Source: Microbacterium sp. AG238 (GTDB lineage Bacteria > Actinomycetota > Actinomycetes > Actinomycetales > Microbacteriaceae). From it: a stretch of DNA of 64,000 bases. Shown piece after piece: positions 42,080 through 53,077 of the stretch. The DNA lies in NCBI RefSeq assembly GCF_003610405.1, contig NZ_RAQC01000002.1, forward strand, positions 558,001-622,000, written 5' to 3'. The position numbers and the translations under genes were made by a program. Position 1 is the first letter of the stretch. Every line of letters begins with the position of its first letter. Under the pieces are notes generated by a model. The model did no database searches. It was not told the DNA's origin and was given only the letters and a program-made list of their open reading frames with translations.

Positions 42080-42664
42080 GTGCCGACAACGACATACCCG
42101 AAAGACCGCTTCGACGAGCTCCCCGCCGACACCACCCGAGTCGGCGCCCATCGGGCGGAGAATCCCCGGCTGCGCGCCGGCGTCCTCCTGGTGTGGGCAG
42201 CGGTGGCGATCCTCGTCCTGGTCGCGGCGGGTGTCGTCGGCACCATGATCGTCACCGGACGCATCGCACTCTTCCCGGCGGAGCCGACCGCGACGGCCGT
42301 GGTCGAGGCTCCGGTCGAGGCCGACCCTGTGGTCGACACCTCGTATCCGGTGCTGATCCTCAACGCCACGTCGGAGCGGGGGCTGGCGAGCTCGTTGCGC
42401 GACACCGTCGTGGGCGCGGGATGGAGCTCGGATGTCGTCGACGCGGGCGAAGCGAGCACTCATGACTTCGCGACCACCACGATCTTCTACGTGACCGCGG
42501 CGGACGAAGGCGCCGCGCGAGGCCTCGCGCAGGTCATCGGCGGCGCGGACGTGGAGATGAGCGAGGCGTATGCCGGCCCCGACAGCGCCGACGGGGCGCC
42601 GAGCAAGCAACTCACCGTCGTCGTCGGACAGGACCGCGCGAGCGGGACATCGGACGGCGAATGA
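42080..42664 (+). CDS. LytR C-terminal domain membrane protein
   Basis: A 194-residue protein. A cytoplasmic N-terminus and one transmembrane helix (VLLVWAAVAILVLVAAGVVG, residues about 35-60) precede an extracellular LytR_C domain (YPVLILNATSERGLASSLRD, TIFYVTAADEGAARGLAQVI). Such proteins are found beside DUF3263 in actinobacteria and may bind cell-wall polymers. Confidence 0.82.
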   Translation: MPTTTYPKDRFDELPADTTRVGAHRAENPRLRAGVLLVWAAVAILVLVAAGVVGTMIVTGRIALFPAEPTATAVVEAPVEADPVVDTSYPVLILNATSERGLASSLRDTVVGAGWSSDVVDAGEASTHDFATTTIFYVTAADEGAARGLAQVIGGADVEMSEAYAGPDSADGAPSKQLTVVVGQDRASGTSDGE

Positions 42665-42673
42665 GCGGGCGTG

Positions 42674-42689
42674 TTTCACGCTCGTGAAA
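42674..42689 (+). promoter_or_regulatory. Small inverted repeat before cspA
   Basis: TTTCAC-GCTC-GTGAAA is a perfect 6-bp-arm inverted repeat, 100 bp before cspA. It could be a regulator site or a weak terminator for the LytR_C gene; I cannot decide. Confidence 0.35.
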
Positions 42690-42785
42690 TTCTCGATGCG
42701 GCCGTGTCAACAGTGACCGGAACCGCCTGATCCGGCGGAACGCCCTGCTTACTATGACGCTGTCGCACAGCATCAGGAGATTCGC

Positions 42786-42989
42786 ATGACACAGGGCACC
42801 GTCAAGTGGTTCAACGCCGAGAAGGGTTTCGGCTTCATCACCGTGAACGAGGGACAGGATGTCTTCGTCCACTACTCCAACATCGAGATGAGCGGCTTCC
42901 GTGTGCTCGAGGAGGGGCAGGCGGTCGAGTTCACCGTGGGGACGGGGCAGAAAGGCCCGCAAGCGGAATCGGTGCGTGTCGTCGCCTGA
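42786..42989 (+). CDS. cspA: Cold-shock protein CspA-type
   Basis: A 67-residue cold-shock domain. The RNP1 (KGFGFITV) and RNP2 (VFVHYS) motifs are intact and the length is canonical. It binds single-stranded RNA and melts structure. CAGGAG precedes ATG 42786, and a 100-base leader typical of cold-shock genes lies upstream. Confidence 0.95.
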   Translation: MTQGTVKWFNAEKGFGFITVNEGQDVFVHYSNIEMSGFRVLEEGQAVEFTVGTGQKGPQAESVRVVA

Positions 42990-43003
42990 AACCCGCCTCT
43001 CGC

Positions 43004-43039
43004 ACAGAGCGCGCCGCCGTCGCGGCGCGCTCTGTCGTT
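43004..43039 (+). terminator. cspA terminator
   Basis: ACAGAGCGCGCCGC pairs perfectly with GCGGCGCGCTCTGT over a 4-nt loop, followed by CGTTT. It lies 14 nt after the cspA stop. Confidence 0.88.
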
Positions 43040-43065
43040 TCCCGGCCGGTCGCCGACGACGCGGC

Positions 43066-43094
43066 TTGCACTCCCCATGGGCGAGTGCCAGAAT
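43066..43094 (+). promoter_or_regulatory. Probable groEL promoter
   Basis: TTGCAC (43066) and CAGAAT (43089) stand 17 bp apart, a fair vegetative promoter. The start site would fall inside the CIRCE element, as HrcA repression needs. Confidence 0.6.
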
Positions 43095-43098
43095 GGCT

Positions 43099-44782
<1,684 letters not shown>

Positions 44783-44793
44783 TCCATCGCATA

Positions 44794-44831
44794 CAGAACG
44801 GCCCCTCCTTCGGGAGGGGCCGTTCTGCGTT
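44794..44831 (+). terminator. groEL terminator
   Basis: CAGAACGGCCCCTCC-TTCG-GGAGGGGCCGTTCTG is a 15-bp perfect stem with a stable UUCG tetraloop, followed by CGTTT. It should also terminate the WXG100 gene from the other strand. Confidence 0.95.
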
Positions 44832-44842
44832 TGGAGGTGGCG

Positions 44843-45130
44843 TCAGCGGAACATGCCTGCTGCCGCGGCCTCGGCCTGCAGGTACTGCTGGCCCGCCGCG
44901 TCCAACGCCGACCCGATGTCGCCCAGTGCCGCTTCGACCTCGCGCTGTGCAGCGCGCCAGCGTTCGGCGACCGCGTGGAAGGCGAGGGCGGCGCCCCCGG
45001 TCCACGAGCCCTGCAACCGCGTCAGCTGGGCCATCATGGCCCCCGTATCGGTCTCGAGGCGTGCCGAGGTGGCCCGGATGGCGGCGGTCGCGCTCGCCAC
45101 GGCGTCGCTGTCGATCGAGAAGATGGCCAT
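44843..45130 (-). CDS. WXG100-family protein
   Basis: A 95-residue helical hairpin with the central turn GSWTGGAAL (W-T-G in place of WXG). The length and helix-turn-helix layout are those of ESAT-6-like proteins, normally secreted by type VII systems as dimers. No T7SS component is nearby, so its partner system would be elsewhere in the genome. Confidence 0.82.
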   Translation of the reverse strand: MAIFSIDSDAVASATAAIRATSARLETDTGAMMAQLTRLQGSWTGGAALAFHAVAERWRAAQREVEAALGDIGSALDAAGQQYLQAEAAAAGMFR

Positions 45131-45261
45131 GTCGCTCCTTGCGTCGTGCGGTGGGTTGCCGAAACGCTATGTCGTGGGTGCCGGGCCGCGCTCGCGCGCG
45201 CGGGCGATCGGGGACAGGAGTGAGCCCGATGCGGCGGGGGAGAAACCCCGCGGAGCTCGGC

Positions 45262-46980
45262 TCAGCGCTCGTCGCGCAGACGCGGCAAGGGCTGCGTCTC
45301 GATCCACAGGTGCTCGGCTGCCTCGCGGCGATCTGCAAGAGGGAAGGCGACGCGGAACGTCGCCCCGCCGCCCGGCGTGCCCTGGACGTCGATCGAGCCG
45401 TGCAGCGCTTCCACGATCGAGGCCACGATCGACAGCCCGAGACCTGAGCCGCCGGTCTCACGCGTGCGCGAGGTGTCGGCCCGCCAGAACCGCTGGAAGA
45501 TCTTCTCGCGCAGCGGCTCGGGGATGCCTTCCCCGTGGTCGATCACGGAGATCCACCCCATGCGGGCGTCACGATCCAGGCCTACCGCGATCTCGATGGG
45601 GGTGCCCTCCGGGCTGTAGCGCCGCGCGTTGCCGATCAGGTTCGCGACGACCTGGCGGATGCGGTTCTCGTCGCCGAGCACCACGGGCACCAGGGGCGGT
45701 TCGGCCGGTTGCAGCAGCGGCTTCGTGTCGGAGGTGGTGTCGGCGGCGGTGCCCGCTGACGCGGCATCCGTCCTCCGCGACGTCGGAGCCGTGTCGCCTC
45801 CCGAACGGGTGGAACGCTCGTCTTTGGGGCGTCGCCGCAAGCGTGAGAGCGTCTGGCCGGTGCGGTTGCGGGCGCCGCCCGGACGCTTGGTCGTCGATCC
45901 GGCTCCCGTGTTCGTCGGCACCTCGACCGTGAGGGTCTCGTCGGAGAACTCGATCACCGAGACCTCGCGCTCGGGTGCTGCGGCCCGCGTGTCGAGCGCG
46001 GCATCGCGGGCGATCGGACGCAGATCGACGGGCTTGATGACGAGGTCGCGTCGTTCGTCGAGACGCGCGAGGGCCAGGAGGTCTTCGACGAGGCCGCTCA
46101 TGCGAACGGCCTCCTTCTCGATGCGCTCCATCGACTGCGCGGTGTGCTCCGCATCGGTGATCGCGCCCATGCGGTAGAGCTCCGCGTAGCCGCGGACGGT
46201 CACGAGCGGAGTGCGCAGCTCGTGGCTGGCGTCGCCGATGAAGCGGCGCATCTGCTGCACGGTCGCGTCGCGCTGCGCGAGCGCGGTGTCGATACGGTCG
46301 AGCATCGCGTTGATGGCGATCTTCAGGCGCCCGACCTCGGTGCCGGGCGAGATGTCGCCCATGCGCTGACTCAGGTCGCCCGCCGCGATCGTCATCGCCG
46401 TCTCCTCGACCTGGCCGAGGCTGCGGAAGGTCAGGGTGACCAGCCACCGGGTGCCGAGCGCGCCGGCGAGGAGGATCAGCGCGGCGATCACCGTGTAGAT
46501 GCTGATGAAGTTGGCGACCGTCTGCGTGACCGAGGTCAGTGGCAGGGCGACGAGCTGGGTGTAGCTCTCACGCGAACCCTCGGGCTGGAGCACGTCGACG
46601 CTCGCGTGGAAGGTGCCGTTGCCCTGGCGGGCGGGGAGCTCGAAGGGCTCCGTGCCCTTGACGACCGTCCGGTCGAGGGGGAACGAGGCGGGCAGGTCGG
46701 GGCGCACCGATTCGGGTCCGCCCGCGACCGACAGCAGCTCTCCCTCGGCGCTGTAGATCGCGACGACGAAGTTGGTCGGCGCCGGCGCCGCCTTCCCCTC
46801 GAAGAGGGCGATGCCGTCCTCGACGGTGACGTCCATGACGGTGCTCGCCAGATCGGTCGGAGCCAGCGACCGCAGGCTGCCGTCGAGGGCCGCGACCTGC
46901 GCGTTGCGGAGGAAGATCATCGTGCCCACGCCCGCGGCGATCAGCCCCATCGCGAGCAGCGTGACGATGACCCCCGTCAC
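45262..46980 (-). CDS. Sensor histidine kinase, MprB/TcrY-like
   Basis: A 572-residue kinase: transmembrane helix 1 (VIVTLLAMGLIAAGVGTMI), an extracellular sensor of about 130 residues, helix 2 (FISIYTVIAALILLAGALG), HAMP, the H-box RFIGDASHELRTPL, N-box VVANLIGNARRYSPEG, G1 VIDHGEGI and G2 GGSGLGLSIV. An 85-residue Arg/Ser/Thr-rich insert lies before the N-box. GTG 46980 gives almost no cytoplasmic leader and has no ribosome binding site. A CTG at about 47041, after CGGGAG, would add SDSANDGVTRWWRGISLRTK and may be the true start. It pairs with the regulator 82 nt upstream. Confidence 0.88.
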   Translation of the reverse strand: MTGVIVTLLAMGLIAAGVGTMIFLRNAQVAALDGSLRSLAPTDLASTVMDVTVEDGIALFEGKAAPAPTNFVVAIYSAEGELLSVAGGPESVRPDLPASFPLDRTVVKGTEPFELPARQGNGTFHASVDVLQPEGSRESYTQLVALPLTSVTQTVANFISIYTVIAALILLAGALGTRWLVTLTFRSLGQVEETAMTIAAGDLSQRMGDISPGTEVGRLKIAINAMLDRIDTALAQRDATVQQMRRFIGDASHELRTPLVTVRGYAELYRMGAITDAEHTAQSMERIEKEAVRMSGLVEDLLALARLDERRDLVIKPVDLRPIARDAALDTRAAAPEREVSVIEFSDETLTVEVPTNTGAGSTTKRPGGARNRTGQTLSRLRRRPKDERSTRSGGDTAPTSRRTDAASAGTAADTTSDTKPLLQPAEPPLVPVVLGDENRIRQVVANLIGNARRYSPEGTPIEIAVGLDRDARMGWISVIDHGEGIPEPLREKIFQRFWRADTSRTRETGGSGLGLSIVASIVEALHGSIDVQGTPGGGATFRVAFPLADRREAAEHLWIETQPLPRLRDER

Positions 46981-47062
46981 CTTGGTGCGCAGGCTGATGC
47001 CGCGCCACCAGCGGGTGACGCCGTCGTTCGCGGAATCGCTCAGGCGTCTGCGCTCCCGCGGA

Positions 47063-47755
47063 TCAGGCCGACTTGTCGGCCTTGAGCATGTACCCGAAGC
47101 CGCGCTTGGTCTGGATGAGCGGCTCGGAGGAGTGCGGATCGATCTTGCGGCGCAGGTACGAGATGTAGCTCTCGACGATGCCGGCGTCGCCGTTGAAGTC
47201 GTACTCCCACACGTGGTCGAGGATCTGCGCCTTGCTGAGCACCCGGTTCGGGTTGAGCATCAGGTAGCGCAGCAGCTTGAACTCGGTGGGCGACAGATCG
47301 ATCGACACGTCGCCGACCTGGACATCGTGGGTGTCCTGGTCCATCGTCAGCTCGCCGGCGCGGATGATCGACTCCTCGTCGGCCTGCATCGTGCGGCGAA
47401 GGATGGCCTGGATACGAGCGACGATCTCGTCGAGGCTGAACGGCTTCGTGACGTAGTCGTCCCCCCCGGCGTTGAGGCCCTCGATCTTGTCCTCGGTCTC
47501 GTCCTTGGCGGTGAGGAAGAGGATCGGCGCGGTGTATCCCGCCCCGCGGAGCCGTTTGGTGACGCTGAAGCCGTTCATGTCGGGCAGCATCACATCCAGC
47601 ACGATCAGATCGGGCTCCTCCTCGAGCACCGCCGAGATCGTCTGCGCGCCGTTGCCGACGGCGCGGACCTGGTATCCGGCGAACTTCAGCCCGGTGATCA
47701 GCAGGTCACGGATGTTCGGTTCGTCGTCCACGACGAGAATGCGCGGTGCTGTCAT
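47063..47755 (-). CDS. OmpR/PhoB-family response regulator
   Basis: A 230-residue regulator. The receiver domain has VVDDEPN (phosphate-acceptor pocket), LIVLDVMLPDMNG (Asp at the acceptor site), FLTAKDE and VTKPFS. The C-terminal winged helix ends LIQTKRGFGYML. ATG 47755 is used; longer frames are Ser-rich noise. It is the partner of the downstream kinase. Target genes unknown; MprA-like regulators respond to envelope stress. Confidence 0.95.
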   Translation of the reverse strand: MTAPRILVVDDEPNIRDLLITGLKFAGYQVRAVGNGAQTISAVLEEEPDLIVLDVMLPDMNGFSVTKRLRGAGYTAPILFLTAKDETEDKIEGLNAGGDDYVTKPFSLDEIVARIQAILRRTMQADEESIIRAGELTMDQDTHDVQVGDVSIDLSPTEFKLLRYLMLNPNRVLSKAQILDHVWEYDFNGDAGIVESYISYLRRKIDPHSSEPLIQTKRGFGYMLKADKSA

Positions 47756-47843
47756 AGGCCCATACTGGCACCGGATCCCATCGGTTTGCTGGATATCGCG
47801 CGGCAGTGGGTCGACCTGGTAGAGGTCGGGAGAGGATGGAAGC

Positions 47844-48848
47844 ATGCCGCGTCCGATCGATTCCGACCGTCTCGCATTCCACAGACTCGTCTTCGCGCGC
47901 CGTCGTTCCGGCTGGTGGACGCCGCTCGCGGTGGGTGCTCTCGGCATCATCCTGTTCCTGCTCATGGTGCTCGTCGTCTCGCTCGCCGCGATCCTCGTCG
48001 CGTTGTCGAACGACGACGCGGCACGGGCGCTGAACCGCGTGCTCGACGATCCCGGGGCGCTGGATGTCACGAATCCGCTGTCGCTGCTGATCGGTCTCGG
48101 CTCGGTCGCGTTGCTGCTGCCCGCCTACCTGCTCGCCTCTCTGATCGTCAACGGGCGTCGCCTCGGATTCGTCTCCGCCGTGTTCGGCCGACTGCGATGG
48201 CGCTGGCTGCTCGTGTGCTCCGGGCTCGGCGTCGCCGTCGCGCTCGTCGTCACCCTCGTGACCGCGCTGCTGCCCGCCGAGGATCCCGGGGCACAGCTCA
48301 CGCCCCCGACGGGCGGCGCCCTGTGGCTGAGTCTGCTCGTGGTCGTCCTCGTCGTGCCGGTCCAAGCCACCGCGGAAGAGTACGTCTTCCGCGGCTACCT
48401 GATGCAGTCGATCGGGCGGTGGCTGCGGCATCCGCTCTTCGCGATCCTGCTCCCGGTACCCCTGTTCGTCATCGGGCACCTGTACGACCCGGTCGGCCAG
48501 GCGGGCGTGGCGCTCTTCGCGATCGCGGCGGGTTGGCTCACCTGGCGCACCGGAGGATTGGAGGCGGCCATCGCGGTGCACATCGTCAACAACCTGCTGG
48601 CCTTCGTGACCGGGATCGTGGCGGGGTCGGACCCCTCGGCGACGGATGTCGGCTGGGTGAGCTTCGCGACGTCGGTCCTGCTGCTCGGGGGGTACTGTCT
48701 CGCCGTCGAGTACGTGCTTCGGCGGCGCCCGATCGCGCGCACATACGCGATGCCGCGGACGCCGATGCCGGCGCCGATCCCCATGCCCACGCCGACGGCG
48801 ACCGTTCCGCTTCCCGGCGAGCCGACGCCCGAGCTCACCAAGCCCTGA
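47844..48848 (+). CDS. CPBP-family intramembrane metalloprotease
   Basis: A 334-residue protein with about eight membrane helices. The CPBP motifs are AEEYVFRGYLM (EExxxR), FVIGHLYDP (first His) and HIVNNLLAF (second His-Asn). A Pro-rich C-terminal tail (PMPAPIPMPTPTATVP) is cytoplasmic or periplasmic. Substrate unknown; eukaryotic relatives process prenylated CAAX proteins. It is divergent from the response regulator. Confidence 0.88.
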   Translation: MPRPIDSDRLAFHRLVFARRRSGWWTPLAVGALGIILFLLMVLVVSLAAILVALSNDDAARALNRVLDDPGALDVTNPLSLLIGLGSVALLLPAYLLASLIVNGRRLGFVSAVFGRLRWRWLLVCSGLGVAVALVVTLVTALLPAEDPGAQLTPPTGGALWLSLLVVVLVVPVQATAEEYVFRGYLMQSIGRWLRHPLFAILLPVPLFVIGHLYDPVGQAGVALFAIAAGWLTWRTGGLEAAIAVHIVNNLLAFVTGIVAGSDPSATDVGWVSFATSVLLLGGYCLAVEYVLRRRPIARTYAMPRTPMPAPIPMPTPTATVPLPGEPTPELTKP

Positions 48849-48872
48849 CGCAGCCCGCCGGCGGCGGTGCGC

Positions 48873-50516
48873 TCAGGCTGCCTCGAGCTTCTCGGCGTCG
48901 AGGATCGTGTAGCTGTATCCCTGTTCGGCGAGGAAGCGCTGCCGGTTCTGCGCGAAGTCCTGGTCGACGGTGTCGCGCGCGATGAGGGTGTAGAAGCTCG
49001 CCGTGTGGCCGTTCGACTTCGGTCGCAGCAGGCGTCCGAGACGCTGCGCCTCTTCTTGGCGCGAGCCGAACGAGCCCGAGACCTGGATGGCGACGGAGGC
49101 GTCGGGCAGGTCGATCGAGAAGTTCGCGACCTTCGAGACGATCAGCACGGGGACCTCGCCCGTCCGGAACGCGTCGTACAGCTCCTCGCGCTCATCGACG
49201 GGAGTCGACCCCGTGATCTTCGGTGCCCCGAGCGCCTCGGCGAGCACATCGATCTGATCGAGGTACTGCCCGATCACCAGGATCTGCTCACCCGCGTGCT
49301 TCGCGACGAGGTCTCGGACGACCCCGATCTTCGCGTGCGCGGTCGCCGCCAGGCGGTACCGCTCGTCATCGGCCGAGGCGGCGTACTCGAGGCGGTCGGA
49401 TGCCGGGAGGTCGACGCGCACCTCGTAGCAGACGGCGGGGGAGATGAAGCCCTGGGCCTCGATCTCCTTCCAAGGCGCGTCGAATCGCTTGGGTCCGATG
49501 AGGCTGAACACGTCGCCTTCGCGGCCGTCCTCGCGAACGAGGGTCGCGGTCAGGCCGAGGCGGCGTCGCGCCTGAAGATCGGCGGTCAGCTTGAACACGG
49601 GAGCGGGGAGCAGATGCACCTCGTCGTACACGACCAGGCCCCAGTCGAGAGCGTCGAGGAGCGCGAGGTGGGCGTACTCGCCCTTCCGCTTCGCCGTGAG
49701 GATCTGGTAGGTCGCGATCGTGACCGGCTTGACCTCCTTCGACTGACCGGAGTACTCGCCGATCTCTTCCGGGGTCAGGCTCGTGCGCTTGAGCAGCTCG
49801 TTGCGCCACTGCCGTGCGCTGACGGTGTTGGTCACGAGGATGAGCGTCGTCGTCTTGGTGTCGGCCATCGCCGCGGCGCCCACGAGCGTCTTGCCCGCGC
49901 CGCAGGGGAGCACGACGACGCCCGAACCGCCCTCGGTGAAGATGTCGACGGCTTTGCGCTGGTAGGGCCGCAGGCTCCACCCGTCTTCGTGCAGCTCGAT
50001 CTCGTGGGGCGTGCCGGGGGTGAAACCGGCGAGGTCTTCGGCGGGCCATCCGATCTTCAGCAGCTCCTGCTTGATCTGACCGCGCGCCCAGGCATCGATG
50101 ATGTAGGTCTCCGGGGTGGGGTGGCCCAGCAGCAGCGGCTGGATCCGCTTGTTGCGGGTGACCTCCGCCAAGACGGCCGCGTCGTGCGAGCGCAGCACGA
50201 GCGTTCCCTCGTCGTCACGTTCGATCACGAGACGTCCGTAGCGCGTCACCGTCTCACGGATGTCGGTCGACACCGAGGGCGGCACCGGGAAGCGCGACCA
50301 CCGGTCGAGCGTGGCGAGCATGTCTTCGGCGTCGTGCCCGGCCGCACGTGCGTTCCACAGGCCGAGCCGCGTGATGCGGTAGGTGTGGATGTGCTCGGGT
50401 GCACGCTCGAGCTCGGCGAAGATCGCGAGCTCGTGGCGTGCGTCCTCTGCGTTCGGGTGGGCGACCTCGAGCAGCACGGTGCGGTCGCTCTGGACGATCA
50501 GGGGGCCATCAGCCAT
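48873..50516 (-). CDS. DNA repair helicase XPB
   Basis: A 547-residue SF2 helicase from ATG 50516 (MADGPLIVQSDR). The N-terminal domain (residues 1-180) is followed by Walker A PCGAGKT, VVYDEVHLLPAP (DEVH), motif III LGLTATLVRE, and the C-terminal RecA domain ending in QRLGRLLRPK (motif VI). Bacterial XPB unwinds DNA in repair. The next upstream gene encodes its usual partner. Confidence 0.95.
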   Translation of the reverse strand: MADGPLIVQSDRTVLLEVAHPNAEDARHELAIFAELERAPEHIHTYRITRLGLWNARAAGHDAEDMLATLDRWSRFPVPPSVSTDIRETVTRYGRLVIERDDEGTLVLRSHDAAVLAEVTRNKRIQPLLLGHPTPETYIIDAWARGQIKQELLKIGWPAEDLAGFTPGTPHEIELHEDGWSLRPYQRKAVDIFTEGGSGVVVLPCGAGKTLVGAAAMADTKTTTLILVTNTVSARQWRNELLKRTSLTPEEIGEYSGQSKEVKPVTIATYQILTAKRKGEYAHLALLDALDWGLVVYDEVHLLPAPVFKLTADLQARRRLGLTATLVREDGREGDVFSLIGPKRFDAPWKEIEAQGFISPAVCYEVRVDLPASDRLEYAASADDERYRLAATAHAKIGVVRDLVAKHAGEQILVIGQYLDQIDVLAEALGAPKITGSTPVDEREELYDAFRTGEVPVLIVSKVANFSIDLPDASVAIQVSGSFGSRQEEAQRLGRLLRPKSNGHTASFYTLIARDTVDQDFAQNRQRFLAEQGYSYTILDAEKLEAA

Positions 50517-50576
50517 AACGAGCAATCGTACCGGTGCTGAGCGGACATCGGCCTGCGCGCCGAGCGTCCGCGATGC

Positions 50577-52304
50577 TCAGGCCAGACGTGCCGACACGAT
50601 GCTCGACACCGGGAGGGTGCGCTCCACGTCCGACGCGCGGTCGCGCCCGCGCAGGCGGCCGCCGCCGAGACCCGTCGCCTCGAGCACGAAGTCGCGCGTC
50701 GTCCCGTCGGGCAGGCGCACGCTCACCTCGATCACCGCGCGCGCCTTCACCGCCTGCTCGAGCTCGCGCCCCAGCCACGCCGCATCCGCGTCGTCGGAGG
50801 AGTGCGCGCCGCGGATGCGGTCGATCAGCGTGCGGTACGACGCGTCCTCGGAGCGGGCCGTCGCGACCTCGGACGAGTCGGTCAGACGGGCCCGGTCGAG
50901 GATCCGCACCGCTCCGTCGTCGTCGACCGCGGCGACGGGATAGCGGGCATCGCTCAGCATCCAGAAGACGGCGTCGACGGAGCTGCGGCTGATGAGCCGG
51001 TCACCATCACGCACGAGTCCGAGGGGACGGAGCGCCTGATCCACCGCGAGCGTGTCGAGTGCGCTCCGATCGGATGCGGTGACCTGCGTCCGACCGGTCG
51101 CGTCGGTCCCCACGCGCAGCCGGCCCTGGCGCTGCGCGGCGCGTTCGAGCTCGTACGCCAACGGCTGAGGCAGGCCCGTGAGCGAGATGGTCGTGAGGAA
51201 CTCGGCGAGGGATGCCGCATCCTCGCCTGCGGCCAGCGCCGCTCCGATCGACTCGGCGGAGAAACGATAGGTCGAGGCCTGTGCACGCGACTCGCGGCGT
51301 GCCGCCCGGCGCAGCCGCGCGTCGATCGCCGGTTCGAGGGGGCCCGGCGCGATGGCGGTGAGGTCGTTCTGGAGGAAGATGCGGTCTACCTCGCCCGGCA
51401 GGTTCTGCTGGAGGGCAGCCCGGTCGACATCGCCGCCGTCGGCCATGGCCGACGCCCACGCGGCCGGCCGACCCGAGGCGTCGATGATCGCCCAGAACCG
51501 CCACTGCGCAGCCAGACGCTCGGCACGTGCCGGCCACTGCGGGTCGAGCGGGTACGCGTGATGCCATTCCGTCAGCGGCTGCCAGCCGCCGCTCGTCGTG
51601 CGCAGAGCTGCGGGGAGCGCGTCACGCAGGTGTGACGCGGTCTCGCCCCACCGATCGACCGATCCGCGCAGGAGCCACGCGCTGCCCTCGGTCGTCACGC
51701 GCCATTCTCGGTCGACCGGACCCAGCAGACCTGCGTCGAGACCGATGCCGATCACGAGGTCGACCGTCGCCGCATCCGGCACCGCTCCGGCCTCGATCAG
51801 GCGGCGACGATCACCCGCGCCGAGGGTTCCCGCCCCGGTGCGTCCCAGCGGTGACGGCTGGGTCAACGACAGGACGTCGGCGAGCGACGAGAGCGCGGTG
51901 AACGCTCGCTCCGCCAGCTGCGCGTCGTCTTCGCGAGACGCGTCAGCGACGAGCGGGGCGGCGGCGTCGGGGCGAGAGAGGTCGCGCCATGCTGATGCGG
52001 CGCCGGCGTAGGGCAGCCCGTCGGGGGAGACGAGCCCGAGGTGAAGAAGTTCCTCGCGCGCCGCGCCCGCGGGCACCGGTGCGTCCGACGCCACGGCCTC
52101 GTCCATGGCGGCGACGAGCGGTCGCGACAGCAGCGGAGCGGCCTTCGCGACCGCGGCGGGATCGAGCAGGGCCTCGGCGGCGTCGAAGAAATCGGCCCAG
52201 GCGGCATCGGCCCCGACGCGACGGCGACGCAGAAGTGCCGTCAGGGCGTCGTCGTCGACCGTGGCGAGCCAGGTCGCGAGGGCACGAGCGTCGACGGGAG
52301 ACAC
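50577..52304 (-). CDS. Helicase-associated (XPB-partner) protein
   Basis: A 575-residue protein always found upstream of XPB helicase in actinobacteria (helicase-associated domain). A central LQNDLTAIAPGPL motif is the hallmark. The N-terminal half is winged-helix-rich (EELLHLGLVSPDGLPYAG), the C-terminal half has YELERAAQRQGRL and a final AIEVSVRLPDGTTRDF domain. Its stop is 61 nt before the helicase start. A clamp or regulatory role is plausible but not shown. Confidence 0.88.
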   Translation of the reverse strand: MSPVDARALATWLATVDDDALTALLRRRRVGADAAWADFFDAAEALLDPAAVAKAAPLLSRPLVAAMDEAVASDAPVPAGAAREELLHLGLVSPDGLPYAGAASAWRDLSRPDAAAPLVADASREDDAQLAERAFTALSSLADVLSLTQPSPLGRTGAGTLGAGDRRRLIEAGAVPDAATVDLVIGIGLDAGLLGPVDREWRVTTEGSAWLLRGSVDRWGETASHLRDALPAALRTTSGGWQPLTEWHHAYPLDPQWPARAERLAAQWRFWAIIDASGRPAAWASAMADGGDVDRAALQQNLPGEVDRIFLQNDLTAIAPGPLEPAIDARLRRAARRESRAQASTYRFSAESIGAALAAGEDAASLAEFLTTISLTGLPQPLAYELERAAQRQGRLRVGTDATGRTQVTASDRSALDTLAVDQALRPLGLVRDGDRLISRSSVDAVFWMLSDARYPVAAVDDDGAVRILDRARLTDSSEVATARSEDASYRTLIDRIRGAHSSDDADAAWLGRELEQAVKARAVIEVSVRLPDGTTRDFVLEATGLGGGRLRGRDRASDVERTLPVSSIVSARLA

Positions 52305-52305
52305 G

Positions 52306-52581
52306 TCACCGGCCCTTGTTGGCCCGGCTCCGTCGGATGAAGGTCATGATGAGCACCGTCAGCAGCAGGGCGAATGCGATCGGCGGTGCGATCCACACGA
52401 TCGCGCTGACCGTCGGCCAGGCTCCCGAACCGAAGTCCGCCTGTTCGAGGCCGGTCGCGGTGCCGATGATGATGGCGAAGAAGCAGACGATCGCCAGGAC
52501 CAGCAGCCCCAGCGACATGAACGCGAGGATGCGGTCTATACGGCGGACCGGGAGGTCGTCGCTCGGGCTGCGCGTGCTCAT
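52306..52581 (-). CDS. Small two-helix membrane protein
   Basis: A 91-residue protein (ATG 52581, with a second ATG two codons upstream) containing two membrane helices (ILAFMSLGLLVLAIVCFFAIII and IVWIAPPIAFALLLTVLIMTFI) and a basic tail. It is coupled to the helicase-associated gene (2-nt spacing). Function unknown. Confidence 0.7.
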   Translation of the reverse strand: MSTRSPSDDLPVRRIDRILAFMSLGLLVLAIVCFFAIIIGTATGLEQADFGSGAWPTVSAIVWIAPPIAFALLLTVLIMTFIRRSRANKGR

Positions 52582-52693
52582 CCGCATCAGCGTAGCGCTT
52601 CGCGGCGGTGCCGTAGGCTGGTTACCGGGGCTCACACGGCCCCGGCATTCCGTTCTGCCCGCGAAACGCGGTCCGTGACAGCGAGGTACGCAC

Positions 52694-53077
52694 ATGCCCA
52701 CCGGCAAGGTCAGGTTCTACGACGACGAGAAGGGGTTCGGCTTCATCTCCTCCGATGACGGCCAGGACGTCTTCCTGCACGCCACGGCACTCCCGGCGGG
52801 CACCGAGTCGCTCAAGCCGGGCACGCGCCTCGAGTTCGGCGTCGCCGACGGCAAACGCGGCCTGCAGGCGCTGGCCGTTCGCGTGCTCGAGGCTCCCGTG
52901 AGCCTGAGCAAGCGCAACCGCAAGCCCGCCGACGACATGGCGATCATCGTCGAGGACCTGGTGAAGCTCCTCGACGGCATCGGCGCCGATCTCCGTCGCG
53001 GCCGATACCCCAGCTCGGGTCACGGCAAGAAGATCGCCGCGGTGCTGCGCAAGGTCGCCGATGACCTCGACGCCTGA
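52694..53077 (+). CDS. Cold-shock protein with C-terminal extension
   Basis: A 127-residue protein: a cold-shock domain at residues 1-66 (KGFGFISS and VFLHAT motifs) plus a 60-residue helical extension (DDMAIIVEDLVKLLDGIGADL, AAVLRKVADDLDA). The extended form is typical of actinobacteria. It overlaps the DUF3027 gene by 17 nt, so the two are co-translated. Confidence 0.9.
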   Translation: MPTGKVRFYDDEKGFGFISSDDGQDVFLHATALPAGTESLKPGTRLEFGVADGKRGLQALAVRVLEAPVSLSKRNRKPADDMAIIVEDLVKLLDGIGADLRRGRYPSSGHGKKIAAVLRKVADDLDA

